Source: Bacilli bacterium (GTDB lineage Bacteria > Bacillota_I > Bacilli_A > RFN20 > CAG-826). Taken from it: a stretch of 64,000 nt of DNA. The stretch is taken from positions 13,573 to 77,572 of the forward strand of contig CAAGAN010000032.1 of assembly GCA_900767825.1 (NCBI GenBank), read 5' to 3'. The notes under the pieces were generated by a model that saw nothing but the letters and a program-made list of their open reading frames with translations, made no database searches and was not told the DNA's origin. Positions 7,933 through 16,549 of the stretch are shown one piece after another (position 1 is the stretch's first letter; every line of letters starts with the position of its first letter). Position numbers and translations under genes: made by a program.

Positions 7933-8946
7933 TTATAAAATCTTTTTTGCAGAATAGTTTTTATCCATATAAGAGAAGACATTGCTAGATGTATCGAAAC
8001 GTACATTTTCCCAATCTTCTTCTCCTTTATAATTGATAGTAAGGATATTATCCAAGACATTCCCGAATCCATATTCATAACCTTTTTCAATTCCTTTATG
8101 AATATTTACTTCAAAACTTTTCTCATAACCTTCTAATTCGTATTCGATCTTATTTAATAATCTATTGTCTTTATATTCACTTAAGCAATAGCTAAGTTCA
8201 CTTTCCCCTTCTTCCATCTCGGCTTCCTTTTCTATAAGGATATAAGAACTTGGGGAACTAAATAATTTGATAGAAGTCTCTATTTCAGATTCATCTTCTT
8301 CTACTTCTTTTTCAGTAGTTATTTCAATTTCATAAGAATTATCCCCATCAAGCAACAATCCTTTAGTCTTTTCTTTATCATCTTTATTTAAAGTAGATGC
8401 AAAATAACATTTATATTGGCTAGAGATAAGGATGCAGTAAGGATATTCTTCTTTATCGCTTTTGATTGGTTCATAGAAGGAAGAAGAATTACCATATTCC
8501 TCCATCCCCTTAATTAAATCATAATAAGAATAGAAATAATTGGACATGTCATAAAATTCATCATAGGAAGTTATTTCTTCTTTGCTGAATCTTCTTTTCA
8601 ATGACATGGGTGAGCTATTTTCTTGATTAACGAAATTTACCCCACCAAATAATTCATAACAGACTTTATTCATTACTGCATCATTTTCAGGGATTAATGG
8701 ATTAACTTCACTTTGTGGTTTACTCCCTAATATAATTCCAACTATAACTGAAGCAGTCACTAAAGAGGCTAATCCAAATGAACCTCCATAGAAAAACCCC
8801 TTCTTTTTATACCATGGGGTCGCTATTTCTTCTTTTGGGGTTACTTGTTTATAAGAAGAAAGAATGGATTCAGAAGTAGTTTTGATATCCAAAGTGCTTA
8901 CTTCTTCTTTTAAAGTCGATTGTAGTTTTTCCTTAAAATCTTTCAT
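7933..8946 (-). CDS. Putative membrane anti-sigma factor
   Basis: About 50 cytoplasmic residues, one membrane helix at roughly 51-74 (FFYGGSFGLASLVTASVIVG) and a ~260-residue outer domain. The gene begins inside the last codons of the ECF sigma gene (14-bp overlap), the usual arrangement for an anti-sigma factor translated with its sigma. The N-terminal part would hold the sigma, releasing it when the outer domain responds to an envelope signal. No zinc-binding HxxxCxxC motif is visible, so it is not a classical ZAS-type anti-sigma. The outer domain resembles the exported protein at 6992-7873. Assignment rests on context and topology, not a recognised domain. Confidence 0.65.
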   Translation of the reverse strand: MKDFKEKLQSTLKEEVSTLDIKTTSESILSSYKQVTPKEEIATPWYKKKGFFYGGSFGLASLVTASVIVGIILGSKPQSEVNPLIPENDAVMNKVCYELFGGVNFVNQENSSPMSLKRRFSKEEITSYDEFYDMSNYFYSYYDLIKGMEEYGNSSSFYEPIKSDKEEYPYCILISSQYKCYFASTLNKDDKEKTKGLLLDGDNSYEIEITTEKEVEEDESEIETSIKLFSSPSSYILIEKEAEMEEGESELSYCLSEYKDNRLLNKIEYELEGYEKSFEVNIHKGIEKGYEYGFGNVLDNILTINYKGEEDWENVRFDTSSNVFSYMDKNYSAKKIL

Positions 8947-9457
8947 CTTGTAGTTCCCTCCGTAATGTTTTTATGGCCTTCGCATATTTGAAGCTTATCG
9001 TTCCTAATGGCTTTTTCATGACTTTAGCAATTTCTCTTTGCTTTAAATCATCAACCATGGCTAGAAGAATTATCTCGAATTCATCGCTAGGCAATATCTT
9101 TCTAGCCTTATCAAATACCCCTAACCCTAGATCATAATCATCATTGCTACTTAACCGAGTATCTTCATCTTCGAGTTCCACTTCCCTTTCTCTTTTTTTA
9201 ATTAGATTAAGGGACAAGTTTCTAGAGATTGTAGCTAGGTAAGCCATGATGCTTTTATTTGGATTTATATCATCTAGAGTTTCTAGGAATTTGATATAGG
9301 TTTCATTTACAATGTCTTCTGCTTCTTCTTTTGAATTCAAAATTACATAAGCAGAAAGGAAGACATTACGCTTAGTAGATTCGAAGAACCTTGGGAAATA
9401 ATCCATGTCCCCCTTCTTTAAATTAACAATACAATTAGTTAGCTCACTTTTTTCCAT
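8933..9457 (-). CDS. ECF-type RNA polymerase sigma factor
   Basis: Region 2 is visible in FESTKRNVFLSAYVILNSKEEAEDI with the following DTxxL-like helix, and region 4 in the closing helix-turn-helix (LKQREIAKVMKKPLGTISFKYAKA). Length ~174 aa is normal for ECF sigma factors. It should direct RNA polymerase to an envelope-stress regulon including its own operon. I choose ATG 9457 (MEKSELTN); an ATG two codons earlier and an upstream TTG are alternatives. There is no Shine-Dalgarno sequence, and a TATATT hexamer ends 7 bases before the ATG, so the message could be leaderless. Confidence 0.88.
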   Translation of the reverse strand: MEKSELTNCIVNLKKGDMDYFPRFFESTKRNVFLSAYVILNSKEEAEDIVNETYIKFLETLDDINPNKSIMAYLATISRNLSLNLIKKREREVELEDEDTRLSSNDDYDLGLGVFDKARKILPSDEFEIILLAMVDDLKQREIAKVMKKPLGTISFKYAKAIKTLRRELQDERF

Positions 9458-9540
9458 GATCATTAATATATACAACTTCAGAAGAGATTTTCTTTAAAAT
9501 TAGTAAATTCGACAAAAAAAGTATATATGTCCAGGCCTCC

Positions 9541-9569
9541 TTGTTAGTAAATCCGATTTCGGATATAAT
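9541..9569 (+). promoter_or_regulatory. Promoter with internal operator, MarR-MATE operon
   Basis: TTGTTA (9541-9546), 17-bp spacer, TATAAT (9564-9569). The spacer is filled by the perfect dyad ATCCGA-TT-TCGGAT (9551-9564), which runs into the -10 box. This is the classical position for MarR autorepression. Confidence 0.8.
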
Positions 9570-9591
9570 ACCTAATTGAAGGAGGACACCT

Positions 9592-10038
9592 ATGAATTTA
9601 ATTGAAACAATCAACCAAATAGTCAATGAAAGAGATTCAATATTTGACCATATAGCTTTATGTTCTGGCGTGTCCGAACTTGCCTATATGATTCTCTATA
9701 TTATCGAAACGGAAAAGGATAGGAACTGGATTCAATCCGATTTGGCGGATTCTTTCTTCTTTTCCAGGAAGTCAGTAAATTCAGCCGTTTCAAAACTAAG
9801 CGATGAAGGCCTGATTTATCTAGATTCATCTACCTATAACGGGAATAAGAAAGTACTTAAGCTAACCGATAAAGGCAAAGAATTCTGTGCTAAATGGATT
9901 GTCCCTGTTATCAAAGCTAGCGATGAATCTTTCTTAGCCCTAAGCGAAGAAGAATTACGTCTAATGATTGAATTAGAAAGAAAGCAACTAGATGCTTTCA
10001 AAAAGAAAATAAAAGAAACGAATTTGATTTCGAGGTGA
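9592..10038 (+). CDS. MarR family transcriptional regulator
   Basis: About 148 residues with a central winged helix (WIQSDLADSFFFSRKSVNSAVSKL as recognition region, then a wing with LDSSTYNGNKKVLKLTDKG) and terminal dimerisation helices, as in MarR. It most likely represses itself and the overlapping MATE pump gene through the dyad in its promoter, with release by a ligand or toxic compound. GGAGG lies 6 bases before the ATG. The stop overlaps the ribosome site of the pump gene, so the two form one transcript. Confidence 0.9.
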   Translation: MNLIETINQIVNERDSIFDHIALCSGVSELAYMILYIIETEKDRNWIQSDLADSFFFSRKSVNSAVSKLSDEGLIYLDSSTYNGNKKVLKLTDKGKEFCAKWIVPVIKASDESFLALSEEELRLMIELERKQLDAFKKKIKETNLISR

Positions 10039-10043
10039 TCGAT

Positions 10044-11402
10044 ATGGAAAAAATACGTATATCTGACCACTTCAGTTTTGGTAAAATTTTAAAATACACC
10101 CTAGCACCAGTCTGCATGATGATTTTCTCTTCGATCTACACGATTGTCGATGGTTTCTTTGTTGCAAATTTTGCATCAAAAGAAGCCTTCACTGCAGTTA
10201 ATTTGATATTCCCCGTCATCATGATTGTCGCTGGAGTTGGCTTTATGTTTGGAACGGGTGGAAGTGCTTTTGTCGCAGCTTTATTTGGAAAAAAAGAAGA
10301 TGAAAAAGCCAGGCAAGCATTCTCGATGGTTATTTATTGCTCGATTATATTAGGGGCAATATTATCCATTATTTTCTTCTTTTTGGTTGAGCCCATTGTT
10401 CATGCCTCCGCTTCTGTTAATCCGGATACATCAGCCAAAACAATAGAAAATGCAATTCTATATGGAAAGATAATGATTGCAGGAGAAGTTTTCTTTGTTC
10501 TTCAAAACACTTTCCAACCTTTCTTCTCCGTTGCTGAAAAGCCTGGCTTAGGATTTGTCTTTACTCTTGCGGCCGGTCTAAGCAATATGTTACTAGACTA
10601 TGTTTTAATTGGAGTACTTCATCTTGGGGTAGCAGGTGCTGCTATTGCTTCTCTTATCGGAATGATGGTTGGGTCAGTTGGCCCATTACTATATTTTAGT
10701 TTCAACAAAAAGAACCGTATTTATTTAGGCAAACCTGAATGGAATTTTATCGATTTAGGAAAAATAATGATTAATGGGTCAAGCGAATTTGTCTCTTGCA
10801 TATCTAGTTCAATAGTTACGATGGCCTTTAATATCCAGTTATTAAAATATGTAGGTGAAAATGGGGTATCCGCGTATGGAATAATTATGTATGTCTCCTA
10901 TGTATTTGCTGCTATATTTATCGGTTATTCAATAGGGATTAGCCCAGTAATTTCTTATAACTACGGTGCTAAAAACAAGAAAGAATTGACTTCCTTATTC
11001 AAGAAGAGCTTGATTTTAATTGCTATAGCTGCCTTATGTATGTGGGGTTTAGCAGAAGCCTCATCCGTACCATTCTCAAAAATGTTTTCTAGCGGCTCAG
11101 CCGAATTAGAAGCCTTATCAGAAAAAGCCATGAGAATCTATTCTTTCTCCTATTTAATCATGGGCTTTACAATGTTTGGTTCATCTTTCTTTACGGCTTT
11201 AAATAACGGATTGATATCTGCAGTTATTTCTATAGCACGTACAGTCGGATTCCAATTATTATTTGTTATTGTCTTACCCTTATTAATGGGTGTAGATGGA
11301 ATTTGGTGGTCAATAGTCTTTGCAGAAATATGTTCAAATTTAATGACCACAATATTCTTATTGACTAACGCTAAAAAATACGGTTATTACACGAATAAAT
11401 AA
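10044..11402 (+). CDS. MATE family multidrug efflux transporter (MepA-like)
   Basis: About 452 residues with 12 predicted membrane helices in two halves, each beginning with the MATE pattern (for example APVCMMIFSSIYTIVDGFFV near the N-terminus and YGIIMYVSYVFAAIFIGYS in the second half). MATE pumps export cationic drugs and metabolites using Na+ or H+ gradients. I place the start at ATG 10044, five bases after the GAGGTGA ribosome site; a GTG at 10035 is in frame but lies inside that site. It is translationally coupled to the MarR gene and likely induced by its ligand. The stop codon is adjacent to copy B of the dispersed motif. Confidence 0.93.
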   Translation: MEKIRISDHFSFGKILKYTLAPVCMMIFSSIYTIVDGFFVANFASKEAFTAVNLIFPVIMIVAGVGFMFGTGGSAFVAALFGKKEDEKARQAFSMVIYCSIILGAILSIIFFFLVEPIVHASASVNPDTSAKTIENAILYGKIMIAGEVFFVLQNTFQPFFSVAEKPGLGFVFTLAAGLSNMLLDYVLIGVLHLGVAGAAIASLIGMMVGSVGPLLYFSFNKKNRIYLGKPEWNFIDLGKIMINGSSEFVSCISSSIVTMAFNIQLLKYVGENGVSAYGIIMYVSYVFAAIFIGYSIGISPVISYNYGAKNKKELTSLFKKSLILIAIAALCMWGLAEASSVPFSKMFSSGSAELEALSEKAMRIYSFSYLIMGFTMFGSSFFTALNNGLISAVISIARTVGFQLLFVIVLPLLMGVDGIWWSIVFAEICSNLMTTIFLLTNAKKYGYYTNK

Positions 11403-11424
11403 ATACACGGGTCGCTTATTTTAT
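11400..11424 (-). repeat. Dispersed intergenic motif, copy B
   Basis: On the minus strand AAATAAGCGACCCGTGTAT begins right after the YitT stop and runs to the MATE stop on the other strand, filling the whole gap between the convergent genes. Confidence 0.7.
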
Positions 11425-12458
11425 TTAATTGGCTTGATAAAGAAACGTCCGTAAACTTGCTTTAATTCAGTGACGCTAACAAAAGCAGTAGGATCTGCTT
11501 CCTGGATAATTTTGACAGTAGATTTGATTTCATAAGAAGAAACGACCATCTCAATGATTGTTTTATCTTGCTTGGAGAAAGCTCCAGAGCCATGAATAAG
11601 AGTAGCCCCATGTGGGATATTGGCCAATAAGACACTAGCCAAATCAGGGTTAGCAGTAACAACGCTAATCCTGACTTTCTTGTTACGCAAATTAATCGTA
11701 TCGACAACAAACATGACAACGAGCATGTAAAGCACAGAGAACAATACGCACCCAATCATCTTGAAGGCATCGGGATTGGACCAACCGATTTTAGTAACGG
11801 TAAGAAGAGTGAATACAGTTATCGTGCAGCAATTGATTAATGTTGAATATTTTCCAACAAGAGTCGATTTTTTAATTGAAATATAGTAAGCAACCGTATC
11901 AATTCCACCGCTACTAGCATCAATTTTAAAAGTCAAAGCAGTTGAAAGCCCAACAAAGATACCACCAAATACCGCTCTAGATAAAAGTCCACCATTAGCG
12001 TCGGCAAATTTAGCAACCGTATCAATCAAGCCTCCATCAGGAGTGTTGCCTAATAAATTGGTAAATAACGAAACTTCTGCAACGTTGATCAAAGTAATGA
12101 TGGCAAACCTTTTCCCGATGCCGAAGAAAGCAAGAAGGAAGATAGGCACGTTTACTGCAAAATATAAAATACCATACATAAGATCTTCGAAATTTTGACC
12201 ATCAGGGAAGCCTGGAATAAGCCTTAAAGCTGCGATAATAGTTTGAGATATACCACTAGCACCGCCGGATACTAATTTTAGTTCGTGGGCAGCCGATAAA
12301 TAATTAGGAACAAGGAAGCATTTATAGCCAATTGCAAAAGATAATGCCGAAAGAGTCGACACTATAATTGCCCAAGTCCAATTTAATCCTTCTTTTAATA
12401 CCTTGTGGTCATAAAGGTAATCATTGATTTTAGACCTAACAGTTTTTTTCTTTACCAT
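11421..12458 (-). CDS. YitT family membrane protein (DUF161 plus DUF2179)
   Basis: Five to six hydrophobic helices fill residues ~25-265, with the family-typical segments GYKCFLVPNYLSA, GGASGISQ and DASSGGIDTVAYYIS. The C-terminal ~85 residues (ISVVTANPDLASVLL to GRFFIKPIK) match the cytoplasmic DUF2179 domain. Members are conserved in Firmicutes but their transport role is unproven. The N-terminus is basic (MVKKKTVRSK). No clear ribosome site precedes the ATG. It is a single-gene unit, convergent with the MATE pump. Confidence 0.85.
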   Translation of the reverse strand: MVKKKTVRSKINDYLYDHKVLKEGLNWTWAIIVSTLSALSFAIGYKCFLVPNYLSAAHELKLVSGGASGISQTIIAALRLIPGFPDGQNFEDLMYGILYFAVNVPIFLLAFFGIGKRFAIITLINVAEVSLFTNLLGNTPDGGLIDTVAKFADANGGLLSRAVFGGIFVGLSTALTFKIDASSGGIDTVAYYISIKKSTLVGKYSTLINCCTITVFTLLTVTKIGWSNPDAFKMIGCVLFSVLYMLVVMFVVDTINLRNKKVRISVVTANPDLASVLLANIPHGATLIHGSGAFSKQDKTIIEMVVSSYEIKSTVKIIQEADPTAFVSVTELKQVYGRFFIKPIK

Positions 12459-12553
12459 AATTTAACAATCAAAAGTATAGCCAAAGTAGATGTTAAAAAG
12501 AAGTCAATTCAGTTAAATTTAGCAAATAAGTAAAAAAGAGTAGAATTAGATTA

Positions 12554-12582
12554 TTGATAGCAACGGCTCTTAATGTTATTAT
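12554..12582 (+). promoter_or_regulatory. Promoter of the thioredoxin-like gene
   Basis: TTGATA (12554-12559), 17-bp spacer, TATTAT (12577-12582); the ATG is at 12629 after a TTGGAGG ribosome site. Confidence 0.6.
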
Positions 12583-12628
12583 TTACGGGCTGTTTAGATA
12601 TAAACAGGTCCTTTTTTGGAGGCATTAC

Positions 12629-13537
12629 ATGAATATTTTAAAGGCTATAGGCGGTTTATTTGTAAAACTATGGCGTTGGATAAAAGAGACCGCTTGGGTT
12701 CAACCATTACTTATTGTCGGCGCTATTTTTGCCGTCATCTTCTCAATTCCAAAGATTACCGAATGGGTTCAATCAATGGATGCCGGTTCTGTTTCTGCCT
12801 ACTACACTCAATTCAAATTAACTCTCGAAGGTCAAACTTCAACCGATGAACATACCACTCAAGCTGATGAAATAACTGGTTTCATCAATGAATGGTCTAA
12901 CTTCGATCATAAATACACTTCTTATGCTGACTATAAGGCTAGCTTAGATAAAGATGCCAAAGACATGATCGAAAAATATGGCGAAAAGTTCTATCTAGTC
13001 TATGTTGGAAAAGATTGCACCAACTGCGAAACAATCCAACCAGGATTTGAAGCCCTCCAAGAAAATTGGGGCAGCAGCTATGTTGCTGATGATTCTAGAA
13101 GCTTCAAGATGTACACCATCTTCTCCGATGAAGAATCCACTAACGATGATGACTTCGATACTGATGATAACAAGAAAGCCTTTGTCCGTTATCTAGACAA
13201 ATGGAATGATGAAGGTTTCTTCACCAATGGAGGAGGACGCTTAGAAGAAGCTCCATATCACAAAGCTGCTTCCGTTTCCGATTCTGATTATGAACACTTC
13301 ATCGATGCTGATCATTCTTCCTTCTCAGTACCAACCATCTTATTAGTTGATTTCTCCGAAGAAGCATTCAACTTACAACAATCAAGAGTTGGCTTAAGCG
13401 AAGTTATGTTCGGAGTCAGCGGTTCTGATAAAGTTGCCAAGGCTGACTTATTGATGGAAATGTGGAATCACACCACCAAAACCGATAACACCAATCCATT
13501 CTCTGATGTCTATAAACAATCCGTAAAAGAAAAATAA
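12629..13537 (+). CDS. Membrane-anchored thioredoxin-like protein with CTNC motif
   Basis: About 302 residues: a short cytoplasmic N-terminus, one membrane helix at ~25-43 and an acidic outer domain. FYLVYVGKDCTNCETI at ~122-136 has the strand-then-CxxC layout of a thioredoxin fold (Cys130 and Cys133), and SVPTILLVDF later supplies the cis-proline-like strand. It could act as an extracytoplasmic oxidoreductase or chaperone. The domain is much larger and more acidic than ordinary thioredoxin, with an Asp-rich insert around 165-185. The upstream in-frame ATT start at 12554 is rejected in favour of ATG 12629, which has a good ribosome site. Monocistronic, with its own promoter and terminator. 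Confidence 0.65.
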   Translation: MNILKAIGGLFVKLWRWIKETAWVQPLLIVGAIFAVIFSIPKITEWVQSMDAGSVSAYYTQFKLTLEGQTSTDEHTTQADEITGFINEWSNFDHKYTSYADYKASLDKDAKDMIEKYGEKFYLVYVGKDCTNCETIQPGFEALQENWGSSYVADDSRSFKMYTIFSDEESTNDDDFDTDDNKKAFVRYLDKWNDEGFFTNGGGRLEEAPYHKAASVSDSDYEHFIDADHSSFSVPTILLVDFSEEAFNLQQSRVGLSEVMFGVSGSDKVAKADLLMEMWNHTTKTDNTNPFSDVYKQSVKEK

Positions 13538-13549
13538 AAATAAAATTTA

Positions 13550-13584
13550 AAACCTGCCGCTACTTCAAACGGCAGGTTTTCTTT
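13550..13584 (+). terminator. Terminator of the thioredoxin-like gene
   Basis: AAACCTGCCG pairs with CGGCAGGTTT across a 10-nt loop, followed by TCTTT. Confidence 0.85.
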
Positions 13585-13647
13585 ATATCTATATAATATA
13601 TAGAGGTAGCGGTCAGATAAGAATCCCACCACTTACCAATCCCTTAG

Positions 13648-14208
13648 TCATTCTACAAGGACAAAGTCATAAATCATTTTTCCTGGAGAATCACATGTTT
13701 CGCAAATGCTACCATTTTCATCTACGCCCGGCAAAATCCCAGGTGTTACAAAGCACATACCGCTGTATGTTTCTGAAAAATATTTCCATTCGCATAAACT
13801 AAAGAAATTAGGTACATCCACATCCCCTTCCATTAGGTTTGGTTTAAAATAAACTATGTCCCAAATGGCATCATACAATATGTTTTGGTCAAATTTTATT
13901 GAATATGTTTGGTGAGACATATATTCAGTTCCATCTAGACTCCACTTAACCAAACAGTCCACTTTATTAACAAACTCAATCGTAAACGATGGATAATTTA
14001 TTCCGTTTACAACTCTTTGCAATGTATATGTCGATGGCAATTTGAGTTCGGCTTTTGAAGATGTCGAAATTGAGGTTGTGGTCGTGGCTGTAGAAATACT
14101 TGGTTCAGTTGAATCTATGTCACTGTTAGTAGATTCGCTAGTCGAAACTGGTTTATTGCCACATGACAAAAGCAAAAGCGGCACTAATGCAGTTATGAGT
14201 TTTTTCGT
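13648..14208 (-). CDS. Small lipoprotein with ACG in place of the start codon
   Basis: Reading from ACG at 14208 gives xKKLITALVPLLLLSCGNK, a textbook lipoprotein signal with lipobox LLSC. AGGAGG stands six bases before that ACG, exactly where an ATG should be. The first conventional in-frame start is GTG 14184, which would cut off the basic part of the signal and place the ribosome site ~30 bases away. So the natural start appears changed from ATG to ACG: either inefficient initiation at ACG, a recent loss-of-function mutation, or a sequence error. The mature part has a Ser/Thr-rich linker (residues ~22-50) and a ~130-residue unrecognised domain with several cysteines near the C-terminus. 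Confidence 0.65.
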   Translation of the reverse strand, partial: TKKLITALVPLLLLSCGNKPVSTSESTNSDIDSTEPSISTATTTTSISTSSKAELKLPSTYTLQRVVNGINYPSFTIEFVNKVDCLVKWSLDGTEYMSHQTYSIKFDQNILYDAIWDIVYFKPNLMEGDVDVPNFFSLCEWKYFSETYSGMCFVTPGILPGVDENGSICETCDSPGKMIYDFVLVE

Positions 14209-14277
14209 TTTTCACCTCCTTTTTTCATCTTGATGAGGCGATATTCTTCATTATGAATGGATTTAGCCTTATCAAGT

Positions 14278-14310
14278 TAAAGGGGTCACTTGCTTTTATG
14301 CCCCTTATAT
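14278..14310. terminator. Hairpin terminator-like element
   Basis: AAGGGGTC and GCCCCTT flank an ~13-nt loop, with TTTAACTTG on the minus side and ATATTTTG on the plus side. It lies between coaD and the lipoprotein gene and is most likely a backup terminator. Confidence 0.4.
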
Positions 14311-14376
14311 TTTGAATTTAACATTGCTCCAATTCGTGTCAATAAAAAATTTTCTAGGCCTAAAATACTTCATTTC

Positions 14377-14405
14377 CAAAAGAAAATGGGCCTAACGCCC
14401 ATTAC
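14377..14405 (-). terminator. Terminator of the ylbF-rsmD-coaD operon
   Basis: On the minus strand ATGGGC-GTTAG-GCCCAT is followed by TTTCTTTT, about 25 bases after the coaD stop. Confidence 0.75.
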
Positions 14406-14428
14406 TTCAATCCATAAGTTAGCAAAGA

Positions 14429-14914
14429 CTATTTATTGGATTCTCTTTTCTTTAATAAAGCCAAATTTACACATGGTGGGACTAATTTAGACACATCCGC
14501 TCCATTATTAGACATTTCATTTATTGTTGAACTAGAAATAAAAGAAGTTTTGTTACTAGCCATAAAGAATACCATCTCAACTGAGTTATCAAGAAAACTA
14601 TTCGCAGCAGCTAATTGGAATTCATATTCAAAATCAGTTATAGCCCTTAATCCACGGATAATATGACTTGAGCCATGTTTTTTTGCATAATCAACAGTAA
14701 ACCCAGGAGTAAAATCTACATCAACATTTTCCAAATCCTTTGTAGCCTCTTTCATCAGGGCAAGTCTTTCCTCGACACTAAATTCGCTTTTTTTATTTGG
14801 ATTAACTGCTAATAAAAGAGTTACATGGTCAAATAATCCCAATGTCCTTTTCAATATGTCCATATGTCCATTAGTAATTGGATCAAATGAGCCAGGATAA
14901 ATTGCTTTTTTCAT
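14429..14914 (-). CDS. coaD: Phosphopantetheine adenylyltransferase
   Basis: Catalyses the penultimate step of coenzyme A synthesis, joining 4'-phosphopantetheine and ATP to dephospho-CoA. The nucleotidyltransferase motif YPGSFDPITNGH is at residues 6-17 and the second signature FISSSTINE is near 125-133. Length 161 aa is normal. It follows rsmD by one base, so the genes are co-transcribed; the order ylbF - rsmD - coaD matches the ylbF-ylbH-ylbI neighbourhood of Bacillus subtilis. Confidence 0.97.
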   Translation of the reverse strand: MKKAIYPGSFDPITNGHMDILKRTLGLFDHVTLLLAVNPNKKSEFSVEERLALMKEATKDLENVDVDFTPGFTVDYAKKHGSSHIIRGLRAITDFEYEFQLAAANSFLDNSVEMVFFMASNKTSFISSSTINEMSNNGADVSKLVPPCVNLALLKKRESNK

Positions 14915-14915
14915 A

Positions 14916-15455
14916 TTATTTCCTCAACAATATCAATTTAGTATAACCGTATTTCTTGTATTTGACTTCGCTAAAACCTTCTAGATTTAGTTCAAGTTCT
15001 CCTTCATATTCTATTCCAATTCTACCCATATTATCTAGCAATGATAATTTTTTAATCATATCGATGCTATTTTGATAATATTCCTTATCTTTATATGGAG
15101 GGTCTATATATATAAAGGAAAAGGAGATTCCTAATTTAGATAAATGTTCTAAAGCAGCCAAATAATCCATATCCAATATAATCCCATTTCCTTCTTTTAA
15201 TGAAGCTAAATTGGATTTAATAACCTTAATCGCATCATTAGAAGCATCGACAAAATAAGATTTCTTTGCCCCTCTAGATAATGCTTCTATCCCTACTGCA
15301 CCTGAGCCTGCAAATAAATCTAATGTATTCCCATCTAAATCAAAACTAACCGCCGAAAACAATGCTTCCCTAACCATGTTTTTCGTAGGAATAGTCCTAT
15401 CGTCTGGGGTAGCTATAACTCTACTTCTATATTTACCGCCGATTATCTTAATCAT
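14916..15455 (-). CDS. rsmD: 16S rRNA (guanine966-N2)-methyltransferase
   Basis: Methylates G966 of 16S rRNA during ribosome assembly. The SAM-binding motif LDLFAGSGAVGIEALSRG is near residues 45-62 and the catalytic DPPY near 118-121, followed by a normal C-terminus. About 179 aa. I prefer ATG 15455, since AAAGGAA lies seven bases upstream of it and it overlaps the ylbF stop as ATGA; ATG 15461 is two codons earlier. Confidence 0.95.
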   Translation of the reverse strand: MIKIIGGKYRSRVIATPDDRTIPTKNMVREALFSAVSFDLDGNTLDLFAGSGAVGIEALSRGAKKSYFVDASNDAIKVIKSNLASLKEGNGIILDMDYLAALEHLSKLGISFSFIYIDPPYKDKEYYQNSIDMIKKLSLLDNMGRIGIEYEGELELNLEGFSEVKYKKYGYTKLILLRK

Positions 15456-15814
15456 TTGCATTTCCTTTTCTCTTTAAAGGAAGAAAACAATATTTCATCT
15501 ATTTGTTCATATAGTTTTCTAACTTCCTTAAAAGCATCCATATAATCTTTAACAACACCTAATGTATCTAATTCTAGTTTTATTTGATGTAATTCCTGCC
15601 TAGATTTAACAGTAAAAGGAGAATCAAAGCCAAAATGATTTAAGTCATCATCATATTTAGAAGATGCTAGTTTCATCTTAATTGATAATTCATTGGCTTT
15701 TAAATCGGTTGACATTATTTTCTCTTTTTCTTTAAGTAACACTACTCTAGGATCATTATCTAGATTAGTCTTAAGCAAATTAAGAGCTTCCAAGGTTTCT
15801 TGCTTCATAGGCAT
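15452..15814 (-). CDS. YlbF/YmcA family protein
   Basis: All-helical protein of about 120 residues with the family pattern: an N-terminal helix, then DPRVVLLKEKEKIMSTD, and a long coiled region ending LYEQIDEILFSS. In Bacillus, YlbF with YmcA and YaaT forms an Fe-S-containing complex that guides RNase Y cleavage and affects competence and sporulation. Only one member of that complex is visible here. It is first in an operon with rsmD and coaD. The start is uncertain: ATG 15814 and 15808 are both possible and neither has a strong ribosome site. Confidence 0.8.
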   Translation of the reverse strand: MPMKQETLEALNLLKTNLDNDPRVVLLKEKEKIMSTDLKANELSIKMKLASSKYDDDLNHFGFDSPFTVKSRQELHQIKLELDTLGVVKDYMDAFKEVRKLYEQIDEILFSSFKEKRKCK

Positions 15815-15842
15815 AATTTTAGGATAAAACAATAGAAAGTGC

Positions 15843-15860
15843 TATAATTCGCTTACTATG
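15843..15860 (+). promoter_or_regulatory. -10 box of def; probable leaderless start
   Basis: TATAAT (15843-15848) lies nine bases before the ATG at 15858, and no purine-rich ribosome site intervenes (bases TCGCTTACT). Confidence 0.45.
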
Positions 15861-16409
15861 CTTAAGATTGTTAAAGATTCAACCCCCTCATTAAGAGGAA
15901 AATGCAAGGAAGTAGAGCTTCCATTAAATGAAAAAGATAGGCAAACCTTAATGGATATGCTTGATTATCTAAAGTTAAGTCAAGATGAAGAATTTAGGAA
16001 AAAGCATCCTAGTGTTAGGGAGGGTATAGGATTAGCAGCCCCTCAAATCGGGGTAAATAAGCAAATGCTAGTCATTTATTATCCAACTGGTGATAATAAA
16101 AACCCTTATGTTGAACTCCAATTAATAAATCCTCGCATTATTTCTAATTCCATTAAGCTTTGCTATCTTTCTAATGGAGAAGGATGCCTATCAGTAGATA
16201 AGCCACATAAAGGAAGGGTATATCGTTATTATAAAATAAAAGTCAGTGCCTATTCTTTAAAAGAAGAAAAGATGGTTGAGATAAATGCTAGAGGATATGA
16301 TGCTATAGTACTTCAGCACGAAATAGACCACTTACATGGAATATTATTCTATGACCATATCGATAAAATTGATCCATTCAAGAATATCCCTGGCTCGATA
16401 GAAATATAA
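15858..16409 (+). CDS. def: Peptide deformylase
   Basis: Removes the formyl group from the N-terminus of new proteins. All three motifs are intact: GIGLAAPQIG at about 57-66, EGCLSV near 112-117 (metal-binding Cys) and HEIDH near 155-159 (two metal His and the catalytic Glu). Length 183 aa and the insert between the first two motifs fit the type 2 enzyme of Gram-positive bacteria. It is divergent from ylbF with only ~43 bases between the starts. A strong stem-loop terminator follows. Confidence 0.97.
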   Translation: MLKIVKDSTPSLRGKCKEVELPLNEKDRQTLMDMLDYLKLSQDEEFRKKHPSVREGIGLAAPQIGVNKQMLVIYYPTGDNKNPYVELQLINPRIISNSIKLCYLSNGEGCLSVDKPHKGRVYRYYKIKVSAYSLKEEKMVEINARGYDAIVLQHEIDHLHGILFYDHIDKIDPFKNIPGSIEI

Positions 16410-16429
16410 AAACTAGTAGACAAATAACG

Positions 16430-16462
16430 GCAATGGAAGGCAACTTACCATTGCTTTTTTTA
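16430..16462 (+). terminator. Terminator of def
   Basis: GCAATGG pairs with CCATTGC across an 11-nt loop, followed by seven T. Confidence 0.85.
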
Positions 16463-16549
16463 TATCTGGATTAGTTAAAAACTGGCTGAATAAAAAATAG
16501 GTTGCAAAAAATCTATATACCTTATAATAAAGAAAAAGGAGGAAAAGAT

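Noticed and set aside
12554..12628. Upstream extension of the thioredoxin-like frame to 12554
   Set aside because: It begins within the promoter -35 box and lacks a ribosome site, whereas ATG 12629 follows TTGGAGG.
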